DNA of 64,000 nt. Source: Dokdonella sp. (lineage in GTDB: Bacteria > Pseudomonadota > Gammaproteobacteria > Xanthomonadales > Rhodanobacteraceae). The notes under the pieces are model-generated. The model ran no database searches, was not told the DNA's origin, and saw nothing but the letters and a program-made list of their open reading frames with translations. A program made the translations under genes and the position numbers. Positions 44,750 to 54,298 of this stretch are shown one piece after another; positions within the stretch are counted from its first letter, which is position 1; each line of letters opens with the position of its first letter. The stretch spans positions 1-64,000 of the forward strand of contig JAHCAR010000003.1 of assembly GCA_019634795.1 (NCBI GenBank), written 5' to 3'.

Positions 44750-45673
44750 ATGCCCTTCAGATTCGCATTCGTGGCACTTTCGCTGATCGTCGCGAGCACG
44801 GCGGCCTGCGCCCAGCCCTGCAGCCACCATCTGCTGGTCAGTGGCTATTTCTCCAACAATGTCGCGATTTATGACGCCTGCAACGGCACATTCCTGCGCC
44901 AGCTCGAACAGGCCGGCCGTATCCAGGGTGCGCAAGCCGTGCGATGGAACCCGGCGGACGACCTGATCTATGTGGTCAGCGAGGGCAACGACCAGATCCA
45001 GCGCTACCGCCGCAACGCCAGCTACGACTTCGTCGACGTGTTCGCGCAACTGGCCAGCAACTTCGACCCGACCGGTATCGAATTCGGCCTCGACGACGAG
45101 GTCTATGTGGCCAGCTACGGGCTCAGCAAAGTGATCGAACTGGATCCGGTCAGCGGTCTGGAGACAGGCGTGCTGCTGCCATCCGGCAGCGGCCTGCAGG
45201 GAGCCGACAATGGCCTGATGGCCAGCGTGATCGGACTTGTCTACGTGCCGGGATACGACTCGAGCAGCGTGGCCATGATCAACCCGGACAATGGTCAGGT
45301 CCAGGCGCAATTCGTGCCGCCCGGCACAGCCGGACTGTTCGAGACCCGCGGCATCGTCGACGAAGGGGCGACGATCCTGGTTGGCGGTGAGGGCAGCGGT
45401 GCGATCTACCGCTTCAATGCCATTAGCGGCGCCTACGTCGGCACGCTGGTCAGCGGGCTCAGCCGTCCGACCGGAATGGCTCTCGGCGTGGATGGTTCAT
45501 TGCTCGTGCTCACGGGCAATCGCGTACGCCGTTACGACCGCAGCACCGGTGCCGACCTCGGCGTGCTGGCGAACGGTGTCACGGGCGGAATTTCCGGAGG
45601 CACCTTCGTTGCGCTGGTGCCGATCACGGACTTCGACCCGATCTACAGCGACGGATTCGAGCTGCCCGAGTAA
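44750..45673 (+). CDS. Exported NHL/SMP-30-like propeller protein with IYSDGFELPE tail
   Basis: A 307-aa protein, almost entirely one six- or seven-bladed propeller: NPADDLIYVVSEGNDQIQRY, IEFGLDDEVYVASYGLSKVI, VDGSLLVLTGNRVRRYD. A signal peptide ends near TAACA; the ACAQPC stretch could even allow lipidation, but the lipobox is poor. The tail IYSDGFELPE belongs to the GF[DE] group. GGAG precedes the ATG at 44750. It lies divergent from the CadC-like regulator, so it may be under that regulator's control. Confidence 0.75.
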   Translation: MPFRFAFVALSLIVASTAACAQPCSHHLLVSGYFSNNVAIYDACNGTFLRQLEQAGRIQGAQAVRWNPADDLIYVVSEGNDQIQRYRRNASYDFVDVFAQLASNFDPTGIEFGLDDEVYVASYGLSKVIELDPVSGLETGVLLPSGSGLQGADNGLMASVIGLVYVPGYDSSSVAMINPDNGQVQAQFVPPGTAGLFETRGIVDEGATILVGGEGSGAIYRFNAISGAYVGTLVSGLSRPTGMALGVDGSLLVLTGNRVRRYDRSTGADLGVLANGVTGGISGGTFVALVPITDFDPIYSDGFELPE

Positions 45674-45751
45674 GCGAGTGCAGACTGGACCTTTCGCCGC
45701 AATGGCGTGCATGCCGTCCGCGAGCGTTACCCTGCGTGCCAATCGCGACGT

Positions 45752-46060
45752 TCAGACGTAGCGCGGAATCGGTCCGTCCTGCGGCGTGGTGTCGCCGTCG
45801 AGATCGAAGAAGCATTCGTCGAGGTAGCACCAAGCCCAGCCCTCGGGTGGATCGTAGCCCTCGATGATGGGGTGGCGGGTGGCATGGAAGTGGGCGGTCG
45901 CATGGCGCCCGGGTGACTGGTCGCAACAGCCGACGTGACCGCAGGTCCGGCAGATGCGCAGATGCACCCAGCGCGTCCCGTTTTTCAGGCATTCCTCGCA
46001 ACCGCGGGCGCTCGGCGTCACGGAGCGGATCGTATCGAGGTGGGAACAGGCGCTGGCCAT
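45752..46060 (-). CDS. UBP-type zinc-finger protein
   Basis: A 102-aa protein made of one UBP-type zinc finger. Ligands are arranged as CSHLD, CEEC, CRTCGHVGCCD and HATAHFHATRHP. In eukaryotes this finger binds the C-terminus of ubiquitin; bacterial stand-alone versions are common but of unknown function. No other domain is present. It is convergent with the preceding propeller gene. Confidence 0.85.
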   Translation of the reverse strand: MASACSHLDTIRSVTPSARGCEECLKNGTRWVHLRICRTCGHVGCCDQSPGRHATAHFHATRHPIIEGYDPPEGWAWCYLDECFFDLDGDTTPQDGPIPRYV

Positions 46061-46234
46061 CCATCTCTCCCGGTTGTCGCATCATTGGACAACCATGGCG
46101 CGTTGCATGCAAGCCGGTGCGCGGGTGGCCTGTGATCTCCGTTCCAGCTCCGGATCGGTACTTTCGGCGGTTTCCGCTGGCAAGGCCGGTCTGCAAGGAT
46201 GTGCCGTCCCGCCCATTGCCGTTGCAGGTTGCGC

Positions 46235-46681
46235 ATGAGCCTTTCCTTCGATCCGAGCAGTCTCTCCGACGTCGTCGATACCATGTACGCGATGGTTTCC
46301 GGACCCGCGGGTCCGCGTGACTGGGCGCTGCAGGAACAGGTCTTCCACCCCGACGCGCGGCAGATGCGTACCGGCGTCGATGCCGATGGCAAGGCCTGGA
46401 TCCGGATCATGACCCTGGCCGACTACGCGGCCGACACCACGCCATTCTTCGCCGCCAACGATTTCTTCGAGGTCGAGGTCGGCAGGCGCGTCCAGCAGTT
46501 CGGCAACATGGCGCATGTCTGGAGCGTCTATGAAGCACGCAAGGCGCCTGACGACGACGTGCCCGAGCGTCGCGGCATCAACTCGATCCAGTTGTTCCGC
46601 AACGCCGTCGGCCATTGGCAGATCACTTCGATGATCTGGGACAACGAAAGACCCGGTGTGGCGGTGGATTGGTCACTCTAG
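46235..46681 (+). CDS. NTF2-like (SnoaL/DUF4440-type) protein
   Basis: A 148-aa protein with the cone-shaped NTF2-like pattern: an N-terminal helix (DVVDTMYAMVSGP), then FHPDARQM, and beta strands ending in QLFRNAVGHWQITSMIWD. It is probably cytoplasmic and may bind or convert a small hydrophobic molecule. No catalytic residues can be assigned. I use the ATG at 46235, which starts a normal-length family member. Confidence 0.7.
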   Translation: MSLSFDPSSLSDVVDTMYAMVSGPAGPRDWALQEQVFHPDARQMRTGVDADGKAWIRIMTLADYAADTTPFFAANDFFEVEVGRRVQQFGNMAHVWSVYEARKAPDDDVPERRGINSIQLFRNAVGHWQITSMIWDNERPGVAVDWSL

Positions 46682-46837
46682 GGACCGTACCCGGCTTCTG
46701 TCGAGCCAACGACGGGGGGATGGCCCCCGGATCGGTCATTTTCCGTTGTTAGAGGCAACACGGAAATCCGGGTGCATGCCATGTTGTCAGTGCTGGTTCT
46801 GTCATCGCGGGAATGGCTCTGGTCGCCATCGCGAATC

Positions 46838-49159
46838 ATGCCTTCGCGCATTCTATTCATCGCCATGATCCTCATGTGCGTGAGTACCGTGCACGCCGGA
46901 GCCCTGAACCTGCGTCAGACCCTCGGCGCGGTCCCTTCCGGCGAGGGCGTGGCGAACGGTCTGTTCGGCAACTCCGTCGCCATCGATGGCGATCTGGCCG
47001 TGGCCAGCAACCTGGGTGACACGCCGATCCCGGGCATCATTCGCACCTATGCCCGCAACGGCAGCAACTGGTCCTATCTGCCGGGCCAGGATATCGAGAT
47101 CCCGGGCGATTCGAGTGCCACGCTGGCCTTCAAGGAAGGCACGCTTGCGCTCAGCGCCTATGACAGCACGCGCAGCCGCAGCTACCTGCAGATCTATCGG
47201 CGCAGCGGGTCGGCCTGGGTCCAGGAATATTCCTCGTCGACGACCGCCAGAGTCTATGAAGCTGTCGCGGCGACCCAGAACATCGTGGTCATTGGAATTC
47301 CGAGCTATAGCGGTGTGGCCGGTGCCAGCCAGGGCAGGGCCATGGTCGCCCGGCGCGGTGGCACCGGAATCTGGTCGACCGTATTCCTCGATCCGCTCAC
47401 GCCGGAGGCCAACGCCCGATTCGGCACCTCGGTCGCGATCGAGGCCGGCACCGTCGTCGTCGGTGCGCCCGCGGAAACGGCCGGACAGGCCCAGGCCGGC
47501 GCCGCCTATGTCTTCGAGTTGACCATCGACACCTGGAGCCAGGTTGCCCGGCTGGTCGAGAACACCGCCGGCGATCATACGCAGAACCGGTTCGGCACCG
47601 CAGTTGCGATCAGCGGGACCGACCCCGCGGTGCCCGATCACATCGTCGTCACCACGCTCTCGAATCCAGCGACCTCGCGCGTCGGGCGTTTGTTCAGCAT
47701 CACCCGCAGCGGGGGCACCTGGTCGCAGTTCGGACCGCCGATCGTTGCCGGAACCGCCTCGGATGGTTACGGCTGCGCGGTCGCGATGGATGGCGTCTGG
47801 GCCATCGTCGGCATGTGCTCGCGCACGGGCCAGGCCTCGGGTTCCGGCGCGGTGGTTCTGATCCAGTACGCGGCCGATTTCAGCACTGGAAGCGGCGTCA
47901 TAGCCTCCGACCCGCAGGGCGGACCGAATGAATACCTCGGCAGTCGCATCGATATCGACCGCAATGGCCCGAACCTCATCGTCGGCAACCCCAACGCCGC
48001 GCGATTCAACAATCCGGCCCAGGGCGTGTTGCTTTTCGCCAGCGTGCAGTCGCTGGTCTCGTTCGCGCTGACCCGCCAGGCCGACCTTGGCCAGGGGCTG
48101 ACCGGCGCCTATGCATCGGTCGTTGCGGTGGATGGCGATACCCTGATGATCGGTGCACGGCAGGAGGATGTCGGCGCACAGCTGCAGCGCGGGGCGGTCT
48201 ATGTCTACCAGCGTGGCGCAGACGGAAACTACGTCTACCAGAGCCGACTGCTGGCGCCTGACGGCATGACCGATGACCATTTCGGCTCGGTGATCGCCCT
48301 GCAGGGCGATATCGCCCTGATCAGTGCCACGGGCAGGTCCTTCAACGGCGAGCCCCAAGGCGGGGCTGTCTACGTGTTCCATCGGGATGCCGGCGCGTGG
48401 TCGCTCGAGGCGCAACTGTTCCCGGCCGCGTCGGGCTACGAGATCACTTTTGGCTACAGCCTGGCGTTCGACGGGGACACCGCAGTGATCGGCGAATTCG
48501 GCGTGAATACGACCGTCTACCAGCGCAGCGGCGGCGGCATCTGGACGCCGATGCAGAGCATCCCGCACCGGGCCTGGGCGGCCCAGCTCAGCGGCGATCT
48601 GATGATGCTCGGCGACTCCAATGTCGACTTCGGTTCCAACAATGTCGGGGAAGTCGCCGTGTATGCGCGCAACGGCGGGATCTGGCAGGCCGAGCCTTCC
48701 TTGCCCGGAACGGTGGCCGATCAGGGCTTCGGTCGCGGCATCAGCTTCGACGGCACGCTGTTGGCGGTCGCAAGCCTGCAGGCCATGCGACCGGTCGCGC
48801 TCTATCGGCGCACGGCCAATGGCTGGTTGCCGGACGGCAACGTCCTGCCCGACGACGCCAGCGCCGACATGAGCTGCCCGCAGGTGTCCTTGCGCAACGG
48901 CGTGCTGGTTCTGGGCTGCTCGAAGCCGGCCTACCAGGGCGCGGCCTACGTCTTCAGGAAAATCGGCGGCGTCTGGGCGCAGACCCAGAAGCTGCAGCTC
49001 GCCGACGCGCGTGCGAACGACCTGTTCGGCTTCGACCTTGCCCAGTCCGCCGACGGATCGCCGTTCATCGGCGCACTCGCGCGCGACATCGAGTTCGTCG
49101 ACCAGGGCGCGGTCTACTACTACGCGGACGATACATTGTTTGCCAGCGGATTCGAGTGA
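46838..49159 (+). CDS. Exported FG-GAP repeat propeller protein with LFASGFE tail
   Basis: A 773-aa protein with signal peptide (ILFIAMILMCVSTVHA). About twelve FG-GAP-like repeats follow, each opening with a phrase such as LFGNSVAIDGDLAVAS, RFGTSVAIEAGTVVVGAP or HFGSVIALQGDIALIS, the blade pattern of integrin-alpha-type propellers. It ends DDTLFASGFE. No enzymatic motif is seen, so surface binding is the likeliest role. The ATG at 46838 gives the signal peptide; another in-frame ATG at 46772 would add 22 residues. Confidence 0.8.
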   Translation: MPSRILFIAMILMCVSTVHAGALNLRQTLGAVPSGEGVANGLFGNSVAIDGDLAVASNLGDTPIPGIIRTYARNGSNWSYLPGQDIEIPGDSSATLAFKEGTLALSAYDSTRSRSYLQIYRRSGSAWVQEYSSSTTARVYEAVAATQNIVVIGIPSYSGVAGASQGRAMVARRGGTGIWSTVFLDPLTPEANARFGTSVAIEAGTVVVGAPAETAGQAQAGAAYVFELTIDTWSQVARLVENTAGDHTQNRFGTAVAISGTDPAVPDHIVVTTLSNPATSRVGRLFSITRSGGTWSQFGPPIVAGTASDGYGCAVAMDGVWAIVGMCSRTGQASGSGAVVLIQYAADFSTGSGVIASDPQGGPNEYLGSRIDIDRNGPNLIVGNPNAARFNNPAQGVLLFASVQSLVSFALTRQADLGQGLTGAYASVVAVDGDTLMIGARQEDVGAQLQRGAVYVYQRGADGNYVYQSRLLAPDGMTDDHFGSVIALQGDIALISATGRSFNGEPQGGAVYVFHRDAGAWSLEAQLFPAASGYEITFGYSLAFDGDTAVIGEFGVNTTVYQRSGGGIWTPMQSIPHRAWAAQLSGDLMMLGDSNVDFGSNNVGEVAVYARNGGIWQAEPSLPGTVADQGFGRGISFDGTLLAVASLQAMRPVALYRRTANGWLPDGNVLPDDASADMSCPQVSLRNGVLVLGCSKPAYQGAAYVFRKIGGVWAQTQKLQLADARANDLFGFDLAQSADGSPFIGALARDIEFVDQGAVYYYADDTLFASGFE

Positions 49160-49483
49160 TCGACAGACACGACGGCAAGGATCCGCTGCTGCAGGCGGCA
49201 GTCCGCTGACAGCGCGCGCCAGCGCGACTCGGTGCCAGTTCCGGCGCCACGGCGTGAGCGACGAATTTCTTGCTGCACTCGGCTGGCCCAAGGATCGGCA
49301 GTCACGACACGTGGTGTCACGGCAGGTCGAGGCTATGACACGCGCAATGCACCAGTGCGCTCTGGGTGTTTTTCCCCCTCATCGATGAAGCACATCGGGC
49401 AGTGACCCTGCCTCCCGCCTCGTGCAGCATGGCTGCATCGACCCCGAAAATCGGTCCGGGGCGCGCGTAGAGGAGCAATCAAC
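49160..49483. other. 324-bp interval between two propeller genes, nothing specific seen
   Basis: No hairpin or supported ORF stands out. The kelch-like gene downstream has its own good ribosome-binding site, so this region may contain its promoter. Confidence 0.35.
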
Positions 49484-52183
49484 ATGAAACGACAGCTTGC
49501 TATCCTGCTGGCCGGGCTGATTCCGGCCGCCGGCGCAATGGCGAGCGGGTCGCTGAGCGAAGCGGCCCGAGCGGACTGTCATCGGGAAGTGGCCCAGGTC
49601 TACTGGCAGGCGCGCATCTGGCCCGAGTCCAATCCGCGAGCGAAACCGGCATTTTCCGAGCGGCTCGGCAGCGCCGCCATAGCGGCGATCGCCGACCAGG
49701 TCGTGGCCCGGTCGGTGGCACTCGAGACCTACTGGAACGTGCCGATAACCGGACCGATGCTGCAGGCCGAGCTCGAGCGGATGGCGCGATCGAGCAGACG
49801 CCCGCAGCTGCTTCGGCAGTTGTTCGATGCGCTGGAAAACGATCCCCTGCGGCTGGCCGAGTGTCTGGCCCGCCCGTCCCTGGCCGAACGCCTGTTGCGT
49901 CAGCGCTTCGATTCCGATCCTTCTCTTGCAGCTCAGCCGTTCAGTGAGTGGTGGGCAGCGAATCGCCCGTCCACGCAGCGATTCGTGGCTCCTGCCTGGG
50001 ACTACACCGTTCCGGCAATCCGTGTTGCATCGGGTTCCGCCGGACAGTGGTTCGATACGGCGTCCGCGCCACTGCGCAACAGTAACGGCAATGTCCGGGG
50101 CACGGCGGTCTGGACAGGCACCGAGATGGTCTATTTCAACGACTTCGCCCGTGAAGCCTATCGCTATGACCCGGCCCTCGATGTCTGGCAGACGACTTCG
50201 ACGCTCGGCGGTCCGCTCGGCCTGCGCGACACGACTGCGGTCTGGACCGGCGAGCATGTCATCGCATCGCACGGATGCACCGCCAACAATCACAATTGCA
50301 CGACCGGGGCAGCCTGGCGCTACGACCCCCAGCTCGATCGCTGGGAATCGTTGCCGAGCGCTCCGATCAGCCGCACCGACCAGGGCGCGGTCTGGACCGG
50401 CACCGAGATGCTGGTCTGGGGCGGATGCACCTACGCCCAGGACGCCTGTCAGGTCTTTTCTTCCACGGGCGCCCGGTTCAACCCTTCGACCAACCAATGG
50501 CAACTCATGAGCAGTGACGGTGCTCCGCCTGGCCGGTCGTTCCTGAACCTCCTATGGACCGGCAGCGAAATGATCGTCTGGGGCGGACTGGCCGGAAATC
50601 CTTCCGGCGGCCGCTACGATCCGACGACGGACACATGGCAGGGCATGAGCCAGGCCGGCGCGCCGGCCGGCGCGATCGGCAGCGCGGTCTGGAGCGGCAG
50701 CGAAATGCTTGCCTGGGGCGGCTGCACCGGCTCGCCACAGTGCAACATCCCGTCCGCGACGGGTGCGCGCTATCGGCCTGATACCGATACCTGGTCCGCG
50801 ATGAGTACCGACAATGCGCCAGCGGCGCGCTTTTTCCACACGGCCGTTTGGGCCGGCTCCGAAATGATCGTATGGGGTGGCTACGACGGAACGGCCTACC
50901 TCAATTCCGGCGCGCGCTACGATCCTGCGGGCGATCGCTGGACCGGCATGAGCACGTCCAATGCACCGGTTGGGCGACGCGATCACCAGTTCCTGTGGAC
51001 GGGCTCCAAGGTCCTGGTCTGGGGTGGATTTGGCGGACCAGGGGACATGCGCAGCGGTGCCCGCTACGATGTCGCCAGCGATACCTGGGCCCCGATCGAC
51101 ACTAGCGATCCCGATACGCTGCGAACCAATCATTCTGCGGTCTGGACCGGTGCTGAAATGATCGTCTGGGGTGGCGCGGGTGACAACTCGGCCAGCACCG
51201 GAATGAACACGGGCCGCCGATACGATCCGGCTACCGACAGCTGGTCGGCCACGAGCACGGTCGCTGCCCCGCCTGGGGCATGGGATGCCAGTGCGGTCTG
51301 GACGGGCAGCGAAGTGATCGTATGGGGCGGGCAGTCGGGCAGCCAGGTGCGCGATACCGGAGCCCGTTACGACCCGGTCAGCGACAGCTGGACCCCAATG
51401 GCTACGAATGAGGGCCGAACGGACAACGCCTATGTCTGGAGCGGTACCGAGATGCTGGTCTGGGGTGGTTCGACCCCGAACAGCCCGTGGACCGACACGG
51501 GTGCCCGATACGATCCCGTGTCGAACAGCTGGGCGCCGATGTCGACGATCGGCGCGCCATCGCCTCGCACCAGCCATGGCCGCGCCGCGTGGTCGGGAAG
51601 TGAAATGCTGGTCTGGGGTGGTTTCGGGCCGACCGGGGAAGTGGCCGGCGGCGGCCGCTACGATCCGCAAATGGATGCCTGGTCCACGATCAGCAGCAGC
51701 GGCGCGCCGTCGCCCCGCTACGGGCATGCGCTGGTCTGGGACGGTCAGCACATGATCGTCTGGGGCGGCGCCGAGTACTCGCCCGAGGTATTGCTCGCCA
51801 GCGGTGGCCGCTACGACCCATCGAAGGACAGCTGGAGCGCGATCAGCCTCGACAATGCTCCGATGCCCGCGCGTTTCGCCAGCACGGTCTGGACCGGTAC
51901 CGAGATGATCGTCTGGGGCGGCATCTGTAACCAGCCGACGCAGCCCACTTGCCATACCGACAGTTACGAGGGCGGTCGCTACGACCCCGGATCCGACCAG
52001 TGGACAGCCACTTCGCTGGACGGCGTGCCGGAAGCGCGAAGCTTCCATTCCGCAGTCTGGACCGGCGACGCGATGATCGTCTGGGGTGGAATCGGGACCT
52101 GGAGCGGATACCGGAATACCGGCGGCGTCTACCGTCCGCAAGGGCCTTTGCCGGACATGATCTTCGCTGGTGGATTCGAATGA
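49484..52183 (+). CDS. Exported kelch-like propeller protein with 14 blades and IFAGGFE tail
   Basis: An 899-aa protein. A signal peptide ends near AGAMA. Residues about 22-165 are helical and unrecognised. From about 205 there are 14 repeats of roughly 50 residues built on AVWTGTEMIVWGG followed by ARYDPxxDxW, a kelch-like motif. Fourteen blades would make two seven-bladed propellers. The repeats are also close at DNA level, around the coding words for VWTGTEM and VWGG. The tail is IFAGGFE. GGAG precedes the ATG at 49484. Confidence 0.8.
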   Translation: MKRQLAILLAGLIPAAGAMASGSLSEAARADCHREVAQVYWQARIWPESNPRAKPAFSERLGSAAIAAIADQVVARSVALETYWNVPITGPMLQAELERMARSSRRPQLLRQLFDALENDPLRLAECLARPSLAERLLRQRFDSDPSLAAQPFSEWWAANRPSTQRFVAPAWDYTVPAIRVASGSAGQWFDTASAPLRNSNGNVRGTAVWTGTEMVYFNDFAREAYRYDPALDVWQTTSTLGGPLGLRDTTAVWTGEHVIASHGCTANNHNCTTGAAWRYDPQLDRWESLPSAPISRTDQGAVWTGTEMLVWGGCTYAQDACQVFSSTGARFNPSTNQWQLMSSDGAPPGRSFLNLLWTGSEMIVWGGLAGNPSGGRYDPTTDTWQGMSQAGAPAGAIGSAVWSGSEMLAWGGCTGSPQCNIPSATGARYRPDTDTWSAMSTDNAPAARFFHTAVWAGSEMIVWGGYDGTAYLNSGARYDPAGDRWTGMSTSNAPVGRRDHQFLWTGSKVLVWGGFGGPGDMRSGARYDVASDTWAPIDTSDPDTLRTNHSAVWTGAEMIVWGGAGDNSASTGMNTGRRYDPATDSWSATSTVAAPPGAWDASAVWTGSEVIVWGGQSGSQVRDTGARYDPVSDSWTPMATNEGRTDNAYVWSGTEMLVWGGSTPNSPWTDTGARYDPVSNSWAPMSTIGAPSPRTSHGRAAWSGSEMLVWGGFGPTGEVAGGGRYDPQMDAWSTISSSGAPSPRYGHALVWDGQHMIVWGGAEYSPEVLLASGGRYDPSKDSWSAISLDNAPMPARFASTVWTGTEMIVWGGICNQPTQPTCHTDSYEGGRYDPGSDQWTATSLDGVPEARSFHSAVWTGDAMIVWGGIGTWSGYRNTGGVYRPQGPLPDMIFAGGFE

Positions 52184-52219
52184 GTTACGGCCACCCGCCT
52201 TCAGGTCGCCCGCGGTTCA

Positions 52220-53077
52220 CTAACCGACAATGGTCGGCTCGCGCGACAGCGCGGACTGTGCGCGCCGCGACTTGAAGAGCGGGTAGAGCAACTGCACCCA
52301 CCAGCGCTCCGGGCCGTTTTCGAGATCGTCCCGGAGGCCGACGGCCGGCGGGTAGCGGCGGGTGATCAGTGCCGTGCCGAACAGCACGTCCCAGAAGAAC
52401 AGCAGGTTCCCGTAGTTGCCCTTGTAGTGGCCGATGCCATCGTCTGCGCTGATCGCGTGATGGGCGAAATGCGTGGCCGGTGTCGAGATCGTGCGCTCGA
52501 CGATCCAGGCCAGCGGATGCAGCCAGCGGTGGCGATAAAGGAATTCGTCCCAGCGCAGTTCGCTGTGCGCGCCGAAAATCACGAGCATCTTGAACAGCAG
52601 GTACCACGGGTAGACGGGTCCGAGGCCGAGGAAGACCAGATAGGCGCTGATCCAGATCCCCGGCATCATTGCGTAGTAGAAGAAGTTGTTGCGATAGACC
52701 ACGCGGATGCCCATGTGCGGCGCCGAGTGGTGGGCCCGATGCAGCGGCCACAGCAAGGGCGAGTGTGACGCCCGATGCCAGGCGTACTGGGTCAGGTCGT
52801 CGCCGACCAGCAGCAGCGCAATCATGGCCCAGGTCGGCAGACCGGCCAGCGACCCGGCCAGGCCGGGGGTGTAGTGCGTGGCAAGGAAACCGACCACGAG
52901 CACGATGCCCGGATAGATCAGCGCAGCGAACAGCAGCGTGATCGAGACTTCCAGCGGCGCATCCTCGCTGCTCGCCTGCGCGCTGCGAAATCGTCCGCGC
53001 AGGAATTCCAGAACGGCGAAGCCGACGAACATGGCGAAAATGGCGGCAGCGGGGTGATGGGCGATCCATTCGAGCAT
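52220..53077 (-). CDS. Fatty acid hydroxylase/sterol desaturase family membrane protein
   Basis: A 285-aa di-iron membrane oxygenase. Histidine clusters are present in order: HRASH, HRAHHSAPH, then HFAHH with the following HAISADDG segment, as in the ERG3/ScS7 superfamily. Four membrane segments flank them. It should hydroxylate or desaturate a lipid. It is divergent from an AraC regulator 99 bp away, which may control it. Nothing here identifies the lipid. Confidence 0.9.
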   Translation of the reverse strand: MLEWIAHHPAAAIFAMFVGFAVLEFLRGRFRSAQASSEDAPLEVSITLLFAALIYPGIVLVVGFLATHYTPGLAGSLAGLPTWAMIALLLVGDDLTQYAWHRASHSPLLWPLHRAHHSAPHMGIRVVYRNNFFYYAMMPGIWISAYLVFLGLGPVYPWYLLFKMLVIFGAHSELRWDEFLYRHRWLHPLAWIVERTISTPATHFAHHAISADDGIGHYKGNYGNLLFFWDVLFGTALITRRYPPAVGLRDDLENGPERWWVQLLYPLFKSRRAQSALSREPTIVG

Positions 53078-53176
53078 GGGGGCGATCCCGAGTGACTGGA
53101 TGGGGTCAGTGTGGACAATCGGGGCAGTGCTGACGATGATCCGAGTGCCGTCATGGGTGATCCGGGATACCGAGGC

Positions 53177-54175
53177 ATGAGCCGCTGGACAACCACCTCG
53201 ATCGCGTCACGCCACCTGGTCGCCCTGCTCGATGAGGCTGGCCAGCCCGTGGACGACCTGCTGGTGCAGGCCGGCGTTTCGCGCGAGTCGCTGGCCGAGC
53301 CCGAGATCCGGATGCCTTTGGCGTCCTTTGCGGAGCTCTGGGCTCGCGCTGCGTCGGTTCATCCCGATATCGGAATTTCCCTGGTCGAACGCTTCCCACC
53401 GGGCCAGATGCACATGCTCGCTCATCTGGCCATGCGCTCGGCAACCGTTGAAGGAGCGATCAGCGATGCCTGTCGTTATGCCGGGCTGACCAGTGCCGCC
53501 GATCGACTCGATTTCGAGCAGGACGGCCGGATCGCCTGTTTTCGCTACACGTCGCTTGCGCCGGAAATTCACAATCCGTGGATGGCCGAGCACTACTTGT
53601 CGATGAGCACGGTGTTCCTGGCCCAGGCGAGTGGTCGATCACTACCGCTGCGCGAAGTGGCCTTCGCGGCCGATGCCCAGGCCCCGATGTCGGCCTATGT
53701 CGATCGCTTCGGTCTTGAGCCGCACTTCAACTCGGGACGCAACCAGTTGGTGTTCGATGCGGCCGCACTGGAATGGCCGTTGCTGACCCAGGACGACTAC
53801 CTTCACGCGATCCTCGAGCGCGTCGCCCTGTCGCGTCGCACGGAACCGGTGGATGACTTGCTCGAAACCGTCCGCGAAGCGCTGGCCAAATCGATCCTCG
53901 CCGGAACCACGCCGACCATCGACGCGATCGCCATCTCCTGTCGATCCAGCCCGCGCGCCCTGCGCCAGCGCCTGGTCCAGCGCGAAACGACGTTTCGCCG
54001 CCTGCTCGACGAGACGCGTCGCGACATTGCCGGCGAACATCTTGGGCGCGGCCTGTCGGTCGCGGAAATTGCCTATCTGCTCGGGTTTTCCGAGCCGGCG
54101 GCGTTCCAGCACGCCTGCAAGCGCTGGTACGGCAAATCGGTCGGCGAGCTGAGGCGCGAATTGACCGGGCGGTGA
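53177..54175 (+). CDS. AraC-family transcriptional regulator
   Basis: A 332-aa regulator. The N-terminal 200 residues fit the arabinose-binding-like (PF12625-type) ligand domain and the last 100 the AraC helix-turn-helix pair: SCRSSPRALRQRLVQRETTF, then SVAEIAYLLGFSEPAAFQHACKRW. The start is uncertain between ATG at 53153 and 53177, neither with a strong ribosome-binding site. Divergence from the fatty-acid hydroxylase gene suggests it responds to a lipid or related effector and regulates that gene. Confidence 0.8.
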   Translation: MSRWTTTSIASRHLVALLDEAGQPVDDLLVQAGVSRESLAEPEIRMPLASFAELWARAASVHPDIGISLVERFPPGQMHMLAHLAMRSATVEGAISDACRYAGLTSAADRLDFEQDGRIACFRYTSLAPEIHNPWMAEHYLSMSTVFLAQASGRSLPLREVAFAADAQAPMSAYVDRFGLEPHFNSGRNQLVFDAAALEWPLLTQDDYLHAILERVALSRRTEPVDDLLETVREALAKSILAGTTPTIDAIAISCRSSPRALRQRLVQRETTFRRLLDETRRDIAGEHLGRGLSVAEIAYLLGFSEPAAFQHACKRWYGKSVGELRRELTGR

Positions 54176-54298
54176 GTACGGGCGCCGGAATCGCTGCCGG
54201 TGCCGGGGTCTATTCCGGCAGTCGACCGGGCAGCAGAGCCGTTGGCAAGCCACGGTCCACTGCCCGATCACGCACGCTGCCGCCCAGTCAGCGGGCGG

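Noticed and set aside
46853-49291. An 812-codon minus-strand frame inside the FG-GAP gene
   Set aside because: Antisense shadow; the plus strand has a signal peptide and repeated FG-GAP motifs.
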